A stretch of DNA of 64,000 bases from Intrasporangium calvum (GCF_028446585.1 NZ_JAPFQL010000001.1:1-64000); one strand, 5' to 3'; shown: positions 1 to 8,365, counted from the first letter of the stretch. Notes: generated by a model from the sequence alone, not told the origin. Numbers and translations are program-made.

Positions 1-16
1 CACCGTCGGTGGGTGG

Positions 17-970
17 CTAGCTGAGCCGGAGCGCGCTGACGACCCGGTCGAAGGAGTTGGTCAGGCCGTGGTCGACGGCGAGTCGCGACATCAGCGCGGG
101 GTCGGCCACCGCGGTCGGGACGCGCAGGTCCACGTCGCCCACCGGTGCGTCGCGGACCACCTCGACCACCTTGGGCGCGACGTCGAGGTAGTCGGCGCCG
201 GCCTCGAGACGGGCCCGCTGGGCACCCTTGAGGGCGGGGTCGCCCGAGTCGATCGCGGCGCGGAGAGCCTGGAGCGAGCCGTAGGTCGTGATCAGCTTGG
301 CGGCGGTCTTCTCGCCGATTCCCGCCACCCCCGGAAGGCCGTCGCTGGTGTCGCCGCGCAGGGCCGCCATGTCGGCGTAGGCAGGACCGTTGGGGATGCC
401 GTACTTCTCGAGCAGGAAGGCCTCGTCGACGAGGTCGGGGTTACGCACCCCTCCGCGGGCCGTGTAGACGACCCGGACCTCGTTGGCGTCGTCGACGAGC
501 TGGAACAGGTCGCGGTCGCCGGTGATGATGTCGATGGGGAGCTGTCCGCGGTGCAGGGTGACGAGGGTGCCGATGACGTCGTCGGCCTCGTGACCGTCGA
601 CCCCGACCCGCGCGAGCCCGAGGGCGGCGAGGGCGTCCACGATGATCGGCACCTGAACGGCGAGACCGTCGGGCACCTCCTCCTCGAGCACCGTGGTGTC
701 GAGCGAGCCCGCGGCGGCGCCTGCCACCCGGTGGGTCTTGTAGGTCGGGATCGCCTCGACCCGGAAGGCAGGACGCCAGTCGTTGTCCCAGCAGGCCGCG
801 AGGTGCGACGGCCGGGCGCGCTCCGCGAGCGAGGCGATCATGTCCAGCAGGCCACGGACGGCGTTGGTCGGCACACCGCTCGGCCCGACGACCTCGGGGA
901 CACCGTAGAAGGCCCGGAAGTAGAGCGAGGCAGTGTCGAGCAGCAGGAGGCGTCCGGTCATGTCGGCCAT
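17..970 (-). CDS. Stand-alone 5'-3' exonuclease (FEN / PolA N-terminal family)
   Basis: Predicted metal-dependent 5'-3' exonuclease/flap endonuclease acting on DNA ends in repair and lagging-strand maturation. The 317-residue product equals the PolA nuclease domain alone; no polymerase part follows. Acidic active-site motifs are visible: Asp12 in DTASLYFRAF, WDNDW at 61-65, EADD at 128-131 and GDRD at 151-154, then the helix-hairpin motif GIGEKTAAKL near residue 220. I chose ATG 970; ATG 961 three codons later is an alternative, and the long upstream extension of the frame has no family similarity. It is divergent from the Lrp-type gene, with 66 bp between them. Family assignment is firm; the in vivo substrate is inferred. 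Confidence 0.9.
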   Translation of the reverse strand: MADMTGRLLLLDTASLYFRAFYGVPEVVGPSGVPTNAVRGLLDMIASLAERARPSHLAACWDNDWRPAFRVEAIPTYKTHRVAGAAAGSLDTTVLEEEVPDGLAVQVPIIVDALAALGLARVGVDGHEADDVIGTLVTLHRGQLPIDIITGDRDLFQLVDDANEVRVVYTARGGVRNPDLVDEAFLLEKYGIPNGPAYADMAALRGDTSDGLPGVAGIGEKTAAKLITTYGSLQALRAAIDSGDPALKGAQRARLEAGADYLDVAPKVVEVVRDAPVGDVDLRVPTAVADPALMSRLAVDHGLTNSFDRVVSALRLS

Positions 971-1024
971 CGTGCCATCTGGTCCTCGTCGTGGAACGAC
1001 CGACGCTGCACTGATCCCCTCGGT

Positions 1025-1030
1025 TAGGGT
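1025..1030 (+). promoter_or_regulatory. -10 box TAGGGT of a leaderless Lrp-type gene
   Basis: TAGGGT fits the actinobacterial TANNNT -10 consensus and ends 6 nt before ATG 1037, so transcription should begin at or next to the start codon. No Shine-Dalgarno sequence lies between. Confidence 0.5.
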
Positions 1031-1036
1031 TCGAGC

Positions 1037-1495
1037 ATGGAAGACCTCGATCGCCGGCTCGTCGGGCTGCTCCTGGCAGACGGCCGGATGAGCTTCACCG
1101 ACCTCGGCCGCGCCACGGGTCTGTCCACGTCCGCGGTGCACCAGCGGGTCCGCCGGCTCGAGGAGCGCGGCGTGATCACCGGCTACTCGGCGATCGTCTC
1201 GCCCGAGGCGCTGGCGCTGCCGCTGACCGCCCTCATCTCCGTCACGCCGTTCGACCCGAGCGCCCCGGACGACGTGCCGGACCGGCTGCGGCACATCCCG
1301 GAGATCGAGGACTGCTACTCCGTCGCCGGCGTGGAGAACTACCTCCTCAAGGTCCGCACCTCGACGCCCGGCGCCCTCGAGGACCTGCTGGCCCGCATCC
1401 GCACGGCCGCCAACGTCTCCACCCGCACCACCGTCGTCCTCTCGACGCCCTGGGAGGGCCGCAGCAGCGCAGCCGAGCAGCCGCACCGGGCCTGA
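1037..1495 (+). CDS. Lrp/AsnC family transcriptional regulator
   Basis: DNA-binding regulator of the feast/famine class, normally responsive to an amino acid. The 152-residue protein has the usual N-terminal winged helix-turn-helix (about residues 4-50, with GRMSFTDLGRATGLSTSAVH and a recognition helix leading into VRRLEERGVI) and a C-terminal RAM ligand/oligomer domain (about 65-140). The length is typical. It lies about 2.5 kb from the kam lysine cluster but is separated by an unrelated operon, so a link to lysine degradation is only a possibility. The -10 box 6 nt upstream suggests a leaderless transcript, leaving little space for an autoregulatory leader. Confidence 0.92.
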   Translation: MEDLDRRLVGLLLADGRMSFTDLGRATGLSTSAVHQRVRRLEERGVITGYSAIVSPEALALPLTALISVTPFDPSAPDDVPDRLRHIPEIEDCYSVAGVENYLLKVRTSTPGALEDLLARIRTAANVSTRTTVVLSTPWEGRSSAAEQPHRA

Positions 1496-1508
1496 GGCTC
1501 GTTCTCGC

Positions 1509-2759
1509 TCAGAGCTGGTCGGTCGGCTCCTCGATGGGGGTGGCGACCGGCGTCGGGGGCGGCTGGTGGGAGCGGCGATGCCACAACCACAGGAGCAGGG
1601 CCGCCGACGTGAAGGCGCCGGACACGAGCGCGACGGTGACGAGCGAGCCGTTGACGAGGGGAGCCACCGCCCCGGCGACCACCGCGTTGAGCAGGGTGCT
1701 GAGGAAGGCCTGGAACGAGGAGACGGCGCCTCGTTCCCGAGGACGCAGGTCGAGCAGGCTGATCGTGAGGATCGGGAAGACGAGGGACACGCCGAGCGCC
1801 CCCGTGGCGGCGGGCACGACACTCCAGGCGGTCTCCGGCTCGGGAACCGACGCCTGGTAGGCGACGGCGAAGACGGAGCCGGCGATCGCGACGGCAAAGC
1901 CCGTCAGCACGAAGACGCCCTGACGGACGCGCCCCACGAGGCGGCCGGTGAGGAACGAGCCCACCATCATCGCCAGGACGAGGGGCACGAAGAGGACGCC
2001 GAAATCGCGCGCTCCGAGACCGAGGTGGTCGACGATGATGGCCGGAGCCGAGGCGATGTAGAGGAAGAGGGCGGAGAAGTTGAGCGCGATCGCACTGCTG
2101 AGGCGCAGCACCGACGGGTCCAGTGCGGCACTGCCGAGCGACCGCAGGAGGGGCCGCGGGCGGAACGGGATCCGCGCGGCGGGCGGGTGCGTCTCTGGCA
2201 GCAGCAGACCCGCCACGACCACGATCAACAGGCCGTAGGCGGCGAGCACCCAGAAGATCGTGCGCCAGGACCCCCAGCCGAGGATCCAGCCGCCGACGAT
2301 CGGGGCCAGGGCCGGGGCGATGGCGAAGATCATCGAGATGTGGCTCATGAACCGCTGCGCCGAGGGCCCGTCGTAGAGGTCACGAACGACCGTGCGACCC
2401 ACGATCATCCCGGCTCCTGCCACGAGGCCCTGGGCCGCGCGACCCGCGAGCAGCACGGGCATCGATGGAGCGAGGGCGCACCACACCGAGGCGACGGCAT
2501 AGAGGGCGCCCCCGGCGAGGATGACGGGCTTGCGTCCCAGGGCGTCCGAGACGGAGCCGTGGAAGAGGCTCGCGACGGCGAAGCTCGTGAGGTAGACGCT
2601 GAGGGTCTGCTGCACGGTCGCGTCGTCGACGCGCAGGTCGGTGGAGAGGACGTCGAAGGCGGGCAGGATCGCGTCGATGCTGAACGGCCCGACCATGGTC
2701 AGGGCGGCCAGCACGAGGACGAGGGTGGCCCGGGTCAGGCGGTCGCTGGAGCGCGGCAC
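1509..2759 (-). CDS. MFS multidrug efflux transporter, Bcr/CflA type
   Basis: Twelve-helix major facilitator of the DHA1 Bcr/CflA subfamily, which exports drugs with proton antiport across the inner membrane. In the 416 residues the first helix carries the family pattern VGPFSIDAILPAF, the loop 2-3 signature is GSVSDALGRKPV, and helix 5 carries the antiporter-type APALAPIVGG. The C-terminal tail is basic and proline-rich. GTG start at 2759, 5 bp after the YbaK-family stop, as the last gene of a TetR-YbaK-MFS operon. The upstream TetR protein is the obvious candidate regulator; the substrate is unknown. Confidence 0.9.
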   Translation of the reverse strand: MPRSSDRLTRATLVLVLAALTMVGPFSIDAILPAFDVLSTDLRVDDATVQQTLSVYLTSFAVASLFHGSVSDALGRKPVILAGGALYAVASVWCALAPSMPVLLAGRAAQGLVAGAGMIVGRTVVRDLYDGPSAQRFMSHISMIFAIAPALAPIVGGWILGWGSWRTIFWVLAAYGLLIVVVAGLLLPETHPPAARIPFRPRPLLRSLGSAALDPSVLRLSSAIALNFSALFLYIASAPAIIVDHLGLGARDFGVLFVPLVLAMMVGSFLTGRLVGRVRQGVFVLTGFAVAIAGSVFAVAYQASVPEPETAWSVVPAATGALGVSLVFPILTISLLDLRPRERGAVSSFQAFLSTLLNAVVAGAVAPLVNGSLVTVALVSGAFTSAALLLWLWHRRSHQPPPTPVATPIEEPTDQL

Positions 2760-2764
2760 GACGC

Positions 2765-3277
2765 TCAGGCCCGTGCGATGGGACGGGAGGAGCCGGCGGT
2801 GGCCCGGATCAGCTCAGTGGGGGAGAGCTCGACCTGGAATCCGCGTCGGCCTCCGGAGACGTAGACGGTGTCGTGCTCGAGCGCGGACGAGTCGATGATC
2901 GTGGCCAGGCGCCGACGCTGCCCGAGCGGCGAGATCCCGCCGATCACGTAGCCGGTGCTGCGCTCGGCGTCGGCTGCGTCTGCCAGGTGCACGGTCTTCA
3001 CACCCAGTGCGGCGGCCATGGCCTTCAGGTCGAGCTGTCCCGCAACCGGCACGACCGCGACGGCGAGCGCCGGGCCGGTGTCGACCAGGAGCGTCTTGAA
3101 GATGCGCTCAGGCGTGACACCGAGCTCTCTGGCCGCCTCGGCACCGTAGCCGGTCTCTGCCGGGTCGTGGGCGTAGGTGTGCGCACGATGGTCGATGCCC
3201 AGCCGGTCGAGGGCAGCGGTCGCCGGGGTGGCGGGACCGGCCGACCTCGTGCGGTCCCCGCCGTGCTGTCGGGGCAA
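2765..3277 (-). CDS. ybaK: Cys-tRNA(Pro) deacylase, YbaK/EbsC family
   Basis: Trans-editing enzyme that hydrolyses Cys-tRNA(Pro) mischarged by prolyl-tRNA synthetase. The 170-residue sequence matches YbaK throughout: HTYAHDPAETGYG near residue 37, GVTPERIFKTLLVD near 54 with the key lysine, the central GVKTVHLADA segment, and YVIGGISPLGQ at about 110-120. No ATG or GTG lies near the expected N terminus; TTG at 3277, six bases after the TetR stop with AGGGA upstream, is the best start. Its place between a TetR regulator and an efflux pump is probably polycistronic convenience, though co-regulation of editing with drug stress is conceivable. Confidence 0.88.
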   Translation of the reverse strand: MPRQHGGDRTRSAGPATPATAALDRLGIDHRAHTYAHDPAETGYGAEAARELGVTPERIFKTLLVDTGPALAVAVVPVAGQLDLKAMAAALGVKTVHLADAADAERSTGYVIGGISPLGQRRRLATIIDSSALEHDTVYVSGGRRGFQVELSPTELIRATAGSSRPIARA

Positions 3278-3282
3278 GGCCG

Positions 3283-3900
3283 TCAGTCCCTGGCCAGTGA
3301 GCCGAGGCCGTCCCAGTAGAGCGTCATCACGAGCTCGGCGGCCTCCTGAGATGTCATGCCCGGGTGTTCGCTGCGGTAGACGGCCAGCCGCTCGATGCCA
3401 CCGATCATGACCTCGGCCAGGAACACCACGCGGCCGGGAGCGAGCTCGGCGAACTCCGGGAGCATGCTGATGCCCTCGGCGAGGGCCTTGGCGGTCTGCT
3501 GGCGGATCCGCTCGACGACGGCCGCAGCCTCGCCGATCAGCGACCCCTCGGTGCGCAGGATGGCGAAGGCCTGCTCCCGCTCGTCGACGAACGTGAAGAA
3601 CGCGGTGATCACGCCCCGCACCCGATCACGAGCAGCCTGCTCCGAGTCGGCCACCCAGGCGTTGATCAGCGCCTCGAGCAGCTGCCGCCGCGCCCGCTCG
3701 ATGGTCGCGGCCAGGAGCCCCTCCTTGGACCCGAAGTAGTCGTAGATGAGGGGCTTGGTGACGCCGACCTCCTCGGCGATCTCGTCCATCGTCGTCGCGT
3801 GGAAGCCGTGGAGCCCGAACACTCGCTCGGCGACCTCGAGCATCTGCGCCTCGCGCTCGGCTCGGGGCATGCGGACACGGGTCGGCGGCTTGGCGGTCAC
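3283..3900 (-). CDS. TetR/AcrR family repressor
   Basis: One-component repressor of 205 residues. The N-terminal helix-turn-helix spans about residues 15-60 and shows the family pattern ILEVAERVFGLHGFHATTMD-like helix 1-2, then IAEEVGVTKPLIYDYFGSKE; the remaining helical part is the ligand and dimer domain. GTG start at 3900 follows a TAGACT -10 box by 6 nt, so the mRNA is probably leaderless. First gene of the operon with ybaK and the Bcr/CflA pump (5-bp gaps), so it most likely autoregulates and controls efflux. The ligand cannot be deduced. Confidence 0.92.
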   Translation of the reverse strand: MTAKPPTRVRMPRAEREAQMLEVAERVFGLHGFHATTMDEIAEEVGVTKPLIYDYFGSKEGLLAATIERARRQLLEALINAWVADSEQAARDRVRGVITAFFTFVDEREQAFAILRTEGSLIGEAAAVVERIRQQTAKALAEGISMLPEFAELAPGRVVFLAEVMIGGIERLAVYRSEHPGMTSQEAAELVMTLYWDGLGSLARD

Positions 3901-3906
3901 GACGGC

Positions 3907-3912
3907 AGTCTA
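3907..3912 (-). promoter_or_regulatory. -10 box TAGACT of the TetR operon (leaderless)
   Basis: Minus-strand TAGACT is separated by 6 nt from GTG 3900. The short 97-bp gap to the kamA stop contains no other obvious promoter. Confidence 0.5.
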
Positions 3913-3997
3913 TGGCGACGGTGGTCGGCGCCCGCGGAGGTTGCCAGGGGCTGGGACCAGCAGCCTGGAGCCTCCGCGCGGCGTCGCGCGAGGCGGC

Positions 3998-5449
3998 TCA
4001 GTGGCTGTCGACGAGCTGGGACTCGGCGGCGGCGCGGCTCGCGGCCGCCCGTTGCTCCGCCGCGACGAGCAGCTCGTCGTGGTCGACCGAGTCGCGCCAC
4101 CACTGCTGACCGGTCTCGGGCAGGGTGTAGATCGGGTCGTAGTAGACGTACTCCCGAGAAAGTGCCTCGGTGTCCTCTCCCTCGATCGAGGTGCGGTAGT
4201 TCTTGCGCCAGTACGAGATTCCCCGCTCGGTGTCGTACTCGTCCTGCTGGTGCACCCAACGCTTGCCGACGAACGGCACGTCACAGACGATGCGCGGCGT
4301 GGAGAACCCGGGGAGGTAGCCCATGATCGAGTGCTGGAGCCGCTGGGCCTCGGCGAGCGACAGGCGCCAGTGCTCGGCGAACGGGATCATGTCGCACATG
4401 TAGAAGTAGTACGGCGTGATGGAGGCACCGTCAGCGAGCGCGAAGCACAGGTCGAGCAGCTGCTCCGGTGAGTCGTTGATGCCGCGCATCAGGACGCCCT
4501 GGTTGCGGACGTCCCGGACCCCTGCCTCGAGCATGGCGCGGGAGGCACGGGCGACGGCTGGGGTGACCGACTGGGCGTTGTTGACGTGGGTGTGGATCGC
4601 GAGGGAGACACCGCGGGCGCGGGCGGTGGCGGCGACACGGGCCACGCCCTCGACGACGTCGTCGGCGAACCAGTGCTGCGGCAGGCCCATCAGCGCCTTC
4701 GTGGCCAGCCGGATGTCGCGGATGTTGTCGATCTCGAGCAGCCGGTCGATGAAGGCCTCGAGGTTCTTCCACGGCATGTTGGCGACGTCGCCGCCGGACA
4801 CCACGACGTCGCGGACCGTCGGCGTGCGGCGCAGGTAGTCGAGCATGGCGTCGTAGCGGTCGACCGGCTTGAGCTCGAACTTCAGCTTGTTGACCTGCGG
4901 GGTGTTGTTGCCCACGAGGTCCATGCGCGTGCAGTGTCCGCAGTACTGCGGGCACGTGGGCAGCAGCTCGGCGAGGACCTTGGTCGGGTAGCGGTGCGTC
5001 AGCCCCTCGGCGACCCACATGTCGTGCTCGTGCAGGGAGTCACGCGAGGCGAAGGGATGCGACGGCCAGTCCGTGCGCCGGTCCGAGAAGACCGGAAGCA
5101 TGTAGCGGCGAATGGGGTCGGCGTAGAACGCCTCGGTGAACTCCGCTCCGGCGGCCGGCATCGGGGTGCTGGTCGCGGGAACCATCGTGTTGAGCATCTG
5201 CGGCGGCACGAGCATCGACATCGTCGCGCGCTCGGCCTGGTCCCGCTCGAGGTCGGCGTAGAAGCGGTCGTCCAGCAGGTCGCCCATCAGGGCCCGGAGC
5301 TGCTTGACGTTGCGGACGCAGTTGACGCGCTGCCACTGAGCGCTGTCCCAGTCGGACTGAGTCACCCCGCGCCAGCCTGGGAAGCGGGTCCAGTCGGGCT
5401 CGACGAGCTCTCGGCGCTGATACACGTAGGGCTGCTCAACCTTCGTCAT
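3998..5449 (-). CDS. kamA: Lysine 2,3-aminomutase (radical SAM, KamA)
   Basis: Converts L-lysine to L-beta-lysine, the first step of the aminomutase route of lysine degradation, using SAM, a [4Fe-4S] cluster and PLP. The radical SAM motif CxxxCxxC appears as CPQYCGHC near residue 160, followed by TRMDLVG; VVVSGGDVANM and the C-terminal metal/PLP region are also present. Length 483 residues from ATG 5449; this start is preferred because a TATCGT -10 box ends 7 nt upstream and the extra 25 codons upstream are not family-like. It is divergent from kdd. The pathway neighbours kdd, kamDE and kal make degradation, rather than osmolyte (N-acetyl-beta-lysine) synthesis, the likely role. Confidence 0.93.
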   Translation of the reverse strand: MTKVEQPYVYQRRELVEPDWTRFPGWRGVTQSDWDSAQWQRVNCVRNVKQLRALMGDLLDDRFYADLERDQAERATMSMLVPPQMLNTMVPATSTPMPAAGAEFTEAFYADPIRRYMLPVFSDRRTDWPSHPFASRDSLHEHDMWVAEGLTHRYPTKVLAELLPTCPQYCGHCTRMDLVGNNTPQVNKLKFELKPVDRYDAMLDYLRRTPTVRDVVVSGGDVANMPWKNLEAFIDRLLEIDNIRDIRLATKALMGLPQHWFADDVVEGVARVAATARARGVSLAIHTHVNNAQSVTPAVARASRAMLEAGVRDVRNQGVLMRGINDSPEQLLDLCFALADGASITPYYFYMCDMIPFAEHWRLSLAEAQRLQHSIMGYLPGFSTPRIVCDVPFVGKRWVHQQDEYDTERGISYWRKNYRTSIEGEDTEALSREYVYYDPIYTLPETGQQWWRDSVDHDELLVAAEQRAAASRAAAESQLVDSH

Positions 5450-5456
5450 GTGTCTC

Positions 5457-5462
5457 ACGATA
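5457..5462 (-). promoter_or_regulatory. -10 box TATCGT of kamA (leaderless)
   Basis: TATCGT on the minus strand ends 7 nt before ATG 5449. The kamA and kdd promoters share the 91-bp divergent gap. Confidence 0.45.
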
Positions 5463-5500
5463 GCCGAAGTATCGGCGGGCAATCTCGTATGCTGCGGGAG

Positions 5501-5509
5501 GATCTTGCG
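5501..5509 (+). promoter_or_regulatory. GATCTTGCG half-site in the kamA-kdd gap
   Basis: Nine bases identical to the left arm of the dyad upstream of kamD (6668-6677). It sits just downstream of a possible kdd -10 box (TATGCT, 5488-5493) and upstream of the kdd ribosome binding site. I infer a shared regulator binding site. Confidence 0.4.
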
Positions 5510-5540
5510 TCTAGCCCGCTTCACACCGAAGGATCTCTAC

Positions 5541-6629
5541 GTGACTACACGATCAGCCTCTTCCCCGGTGGGCCTCCACCGCGTTCTCGACCCGGCGGGC
5601 GACGCCATCACACTGCCGCAGGCGGCGCGGCGGCTCGACGCTCGCCCCGACCTCTGGCCGGACGAGGTGCGGATCGACGTGGAGACCCTCAACCTCGATG
5701 CCGCGTCGTTCCGTCAGCTCGCGGAGAAGCACACCACCGACGGGGCGGTCGACGGCGACGCGGTGCGGGCGGAGGTGCTCGGCATCGTCGCGGAGCGGGG
5801 CAAGATGCAGAACCCCGTGACCGGCTCCGGTGGCATGCTGATCGGGACGGTGGCCGAGGTCGGGCCCGAGAGCCGCACCGACCTGCACGTCGGCGACCGG
5901 GTCGCCACTCTCGTCTCGCTGTCCCTGACCCCGCTCGCCATCACGGACGGGCTGGCGCGCTGGGACGGGCGATCGGAGCAGGTGCCGGCTCGTGGTCACG
6001 CCATCCTCTTCGGCCGCACCATCGCGGCCCGGATCCCGGACGACCTGGACCCGCGCCTCGCCCTGATGGTGATGGACGTGTGCGGCGCGCCCGCACTCGT
6101 GCAGCGCCTGGTGGGGGAGTACGTCGACCGTCCCACGGGGTCCGGCGGGGCGCCGACCGTGGCCGTCCTCGGCGGGGCGGGCAAGTCCGGCTCGCTGTCG
6201 CTGGCGGCCGCGCGGCAGGCAGGCGCCGGCCGACTCATCGCCGTCGTGCCGAACGAACGGGAGCGCGGGCTCCTCGAGCCGACCGGTCTGGCGGATGTGG
6301 TCGTCATCGCGGATGCGCGCTCACCCCTCGGCCTGAGTCGCGCCGTCGAGGACGCCGGCGGGCCGGCGGACATCACCGTCGTCTGCGTCGACGTGCCGGG
6401 GTGCGAGCAGCCGGCCATCCTCGCCACGGCACAGGGCGGCACGATCATCTTCTTCAGCATGGCGACCAACTTCGCCGCAGCGGCGCTCGGCGCCGAGGGG
6501 CTGGCCTCCGACGTCCGGATGCTTGTCGGCAACGGCTACGTCCCCGGCCACGCCGACCTGGCACTGGGGCTGATCCGGACCAACCCAGCTGTCCGAGGAC
6601 TCTTCGAGCAGCGACTCCTGGCCGAGTAG
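5541..6629 (+). CDS. kdd: L-erythro-3,5-diaminohexanoate dehydrogenase (Kdd)
   Basis: Oxidative deamination of 3,5-diaminohexanoate to 5-amino-3-oxohexanoate with NAD(P), the step after both aminomutases. 362 residues. The N-terminal half carries the family pattern GIVAERGKMQNPVTGSGG (about residues 68-85), and the Rossmann segment VAVLGGAGKSGSLSL follows at about 200-215; FFSMATNFAAAALGAEG is near the C terminus. I chose GTG 5541 because GAAGGA at 5528-5533 is a clear ribosome binding site 7 nt upstream; the frame's earlier ATG overlaps the kamA start. Divergent from kamA and followed by kamD with its own promoter. Confidence 0.9.
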   Translation: MTTRSASSPVGLHRVLDPAGDAITLPQAARRLDARPDLWPDEVRIDVETLNLDAASFRQLAEKHTTDGAVDGDAVRAEVLGIVAERGKMQNPVTGSGGMLIGTVAEVGPESRTDLHVGDRVATLVSLSLTPLAITDGLARWDGRSEQVPARGHAILFGRTIAARIPDDLDPRLALMVMDVCGAPALVQRLVGEYVDRPTGSGGAPTVAVLGGAGKSGSLSLAAARQAGAGRLIAVVPNERERGLLEPTGLADVVVIADARSPLGLSRAVEDAGGPADITVVCVDVPGCEQPAILATAQGGTIIFFSMATNFAAAALGAEGLASDVRMLVGNGYVPGHADLALGLIRTNPAVRGLFEQRLLAE

Positions 6630-6667
6630 CCCCACGATCGTCCGGCGCCCACGCCCCTCGACATCGT

Positions 6668-6703
6668 GATCTTGCGGTGGAAGGCCGGATGTGCCGCAAG
6701 ATC
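6668..6703. promoter_or_regulatory. 10-bp perfect inverted repeat upstream of kamD (putative operator)
   Basis: GATCTTGCGG (6668-6677) and CCGCAAGATC (6694-6703) are exact inverse copies with a 16-nt spacer. The right arm covers the expected -35 region of the kamD promoter (-10 at 6716). Arm spacing suits a dimer contacting adjacent helical turns. A hairpin in RNA is less likely to matter because the transcript should start downstream. Confidence 0.55.
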
Positions 6704-6715
6704 TCCGGCATTCGC

Positions 6716-6721
6716 TAGGCT
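6716..6721 (+). promoter_or_regulatory. -10 box TAGGCT of kamD (leaderless)
   Basis: TAGGCT ends 6 nt before GTG 6728, with no ribosome binding site between. Confidence 0.5.
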
Positions 6722-6727
6722 GTTGCC

Positions 6728-8365
6728 GTGACTTCTCCGGCCCGTCTCGAGCTTGACCCAGAGGTTGTCCGCAAGGCCCGCGCCTTGGCCCGCAGAGCGG
6801 CGGCACCCGTCGTCTCGATCGCCAAGCGGCACACGACCGTCTCCGTCGAGCGCGCCACCCTGCGCCTGGCGGGCCTGTCCGGCGCCGACCACGAGCGGGT
6901 TCCCTGGGTCAACCACCTCGTCACCGCCGTCCGGGAGCAGGTCGGCCTGGAGCACGGCGTCACGACCCCGGTCTACGACGCGCTGCTCCGGGGCGAGGCG
7001 GCCGACCTCGCCACGCTCGCCCAGATGGCGTCGAGCGGCAACGTCTCCTTCCGCCTTCCCACCGGGCGTGAGGAGAAGGCGGCCCAGCGGGCCGCCACTC
7101 GAGGGGTGTCGCTCGGTCTCAAGCGCATCGACGCCGCCCGCCGCACCCGGGAGCGGCTCGTCAACCGGCTCGGGGACCCCAGGCAGAAACCGTGGATCTA
7201 CCTCATCGTCGCCACGGGCGACATCTACGAGGACATCCCGCAGGCTCAGGCCGCCGCGCGGGAGGGTGCGGACGTCATCGCCGTCATCCGCTCCACGGGA
7301 CAGTCTCTGCTCGACTACGTCCCGGAGGGGGCCACCCGCGAGGGGTTCGCCGGCACCTACGCGACGCAGGAGAACTTCCGCCTCATGCGGGCGGCGCTCG
7401 ACGACGTCAGCAAGGAGCTGGGCCGCTACGTCCGGCTGACGAACTACGCGTCCGGGCTCTGCATGCCCGAGATCGCGACGCTCGCCGGCATGGAGCGCCT
7501 CGACATGATGCTCAACGACTCGATGTACGGCATCCTCTTCCGCGACATCAACCCGATCCGCACCTTCGTGGACCAGCGCTTCTCGCGGCAGATCCATGCC
7601 CGCGCCGGGATCATCATCAACACCGGGGAGGACAACTACCTCACCACGGCCGACGCGGTCGAGGCAGCGCACACGGTGACGGTCAGCCAGCTGCTCAACG
7701 AGCGCTTCGCCAAGGAGGCCGGCCTCGAGGACTGGCAGCTCGGCCTCGGCCACGCCTTCGAGATCAACCCGGACGTGCCCGACAGCTTCCGGCTCGAGCT
7801 GGCGCACGCGATGCTGGCCCGCCAGCTGTTCCCCAAGGCCCCCCTGAAGTGGATGCCGCCCACGAAGCACATGACCGGCGACGTCTTCCGCGGCTACCTC
7901 CTCGACGGGTTCTTCAACCTCGTCGGGGCGATGACCGGGCAGGGCATCCTCCTCGTCGGGATGATGACCGAGGCGGTCGTCACGCCGTTCCTGTCCGACC
8001 GCGATCTGGCGCTGCAGAACGTCCGCTACGTCATGAACGCCGCGAGCGGCCTGACCGAGGACTTCCACCCGCCCCGCGACGGGTTCATCCAGACCCGGGC
8101 CCGACAGGTCCTCGGCGAGGCGGTGGACTTGCTCGAGCGCATCGTCCACGACTCCGACCCGGCCGGGGACCCACCCCTGCTCGCCGCCATCGCCGACGGC
8201 ACCTTCGGCCTGATGAAGCGCCCCGCCACCGCCGGCAAGGGCCTCGACGGCGTCGTCGAGCGGGCCCCCGGCTACCACAACCCCGCCATCGCGGAGCTCG
8301 ACGCCTGGGCACCCGACCGAGCCCAGCGGCATACGGCAGCAGCGGCGAAGGGAGCGCGACGATGA
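6728..8365 (+). CDS. kamD: Lysine 5,6-aminomutase alpha subunit (KamD)
   Basis: Large subunit of the adenosylcobalamin- and PLP-dependent mutase that moves the terminal amino group of beta-lysine (or D-lysine). The 545 residues cover the TIM-barrel domain, with conserved blocks DIPQAQAAAREGADVIAVIR, QENFRLMRAALD, NYASGLCMPEIA and MLNDSMYGILFRDIN. It is somewhat longer than the usual ~516; the surplus is mostly at the C terminus, where a copy of the dispersed 17-bp repeat (8321-8337) encodes AQRHTA, so the tail looks repeat-derived. GTG start after a leaderless-type -10 box. It overlaps kamE by ATGA, which suggests coupled synthesis of a fixed-ratio complex. Confidence 0.94.
   Translation: MTSPARLELDPEVVRKARALARRAAAPVVSIAKRHTTVSVERATLRLAGLSGADHERVPWVNHLVTAVREQVGLEHGVTTPVYDALLRGEAADLATLAQMASSGNVSFRLPTGREEKAAQRAATRGVSLGLKRIDAARRTRERLVNRLGDPRQKPWIYLIVATGDIYEDIPQAQAAAREGADVIAVIRSTGQSLLDYVPEGATREGFAGTYATQENFRLMRAALDDVSKELGRYVRLTNYASGLCMPEIATLAGMERLDMMLNDSMYGILFRDINPIRTFVDQRFSRQIHARAGIIINTGEDNYLTTADAVEAAHTVTVSQLLNERFAKEAGLEDWQLGLGHAFEINPDVPDSFRLELAHAMLARQLFPKAPLKWMPPTKHMTGDVFRGYLLDGFFNLVGAMTGQGILLVGMMTEAVVTPFLSDRDLALQNVRYVMNAASGLTEDFHPPRDGFIQTRARQVLGEAVDLLERIVHDSDPAGDPPLLAAIADGTFGLMKRPATAGKGLDGVVERAPGYHNPAIAELDAWAPDRAQRHTAAAAKGARR
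8321..8337 (+). repeat. Dispersed 17-bp repeat, copy 1 (exact, inside kamD)
   Basis: Exact GCCCAGCGGCATACGGC. It lies within the last 45 bases of kamD, so here the repeat has been taken into coding sequence. Confidence 0.75.
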
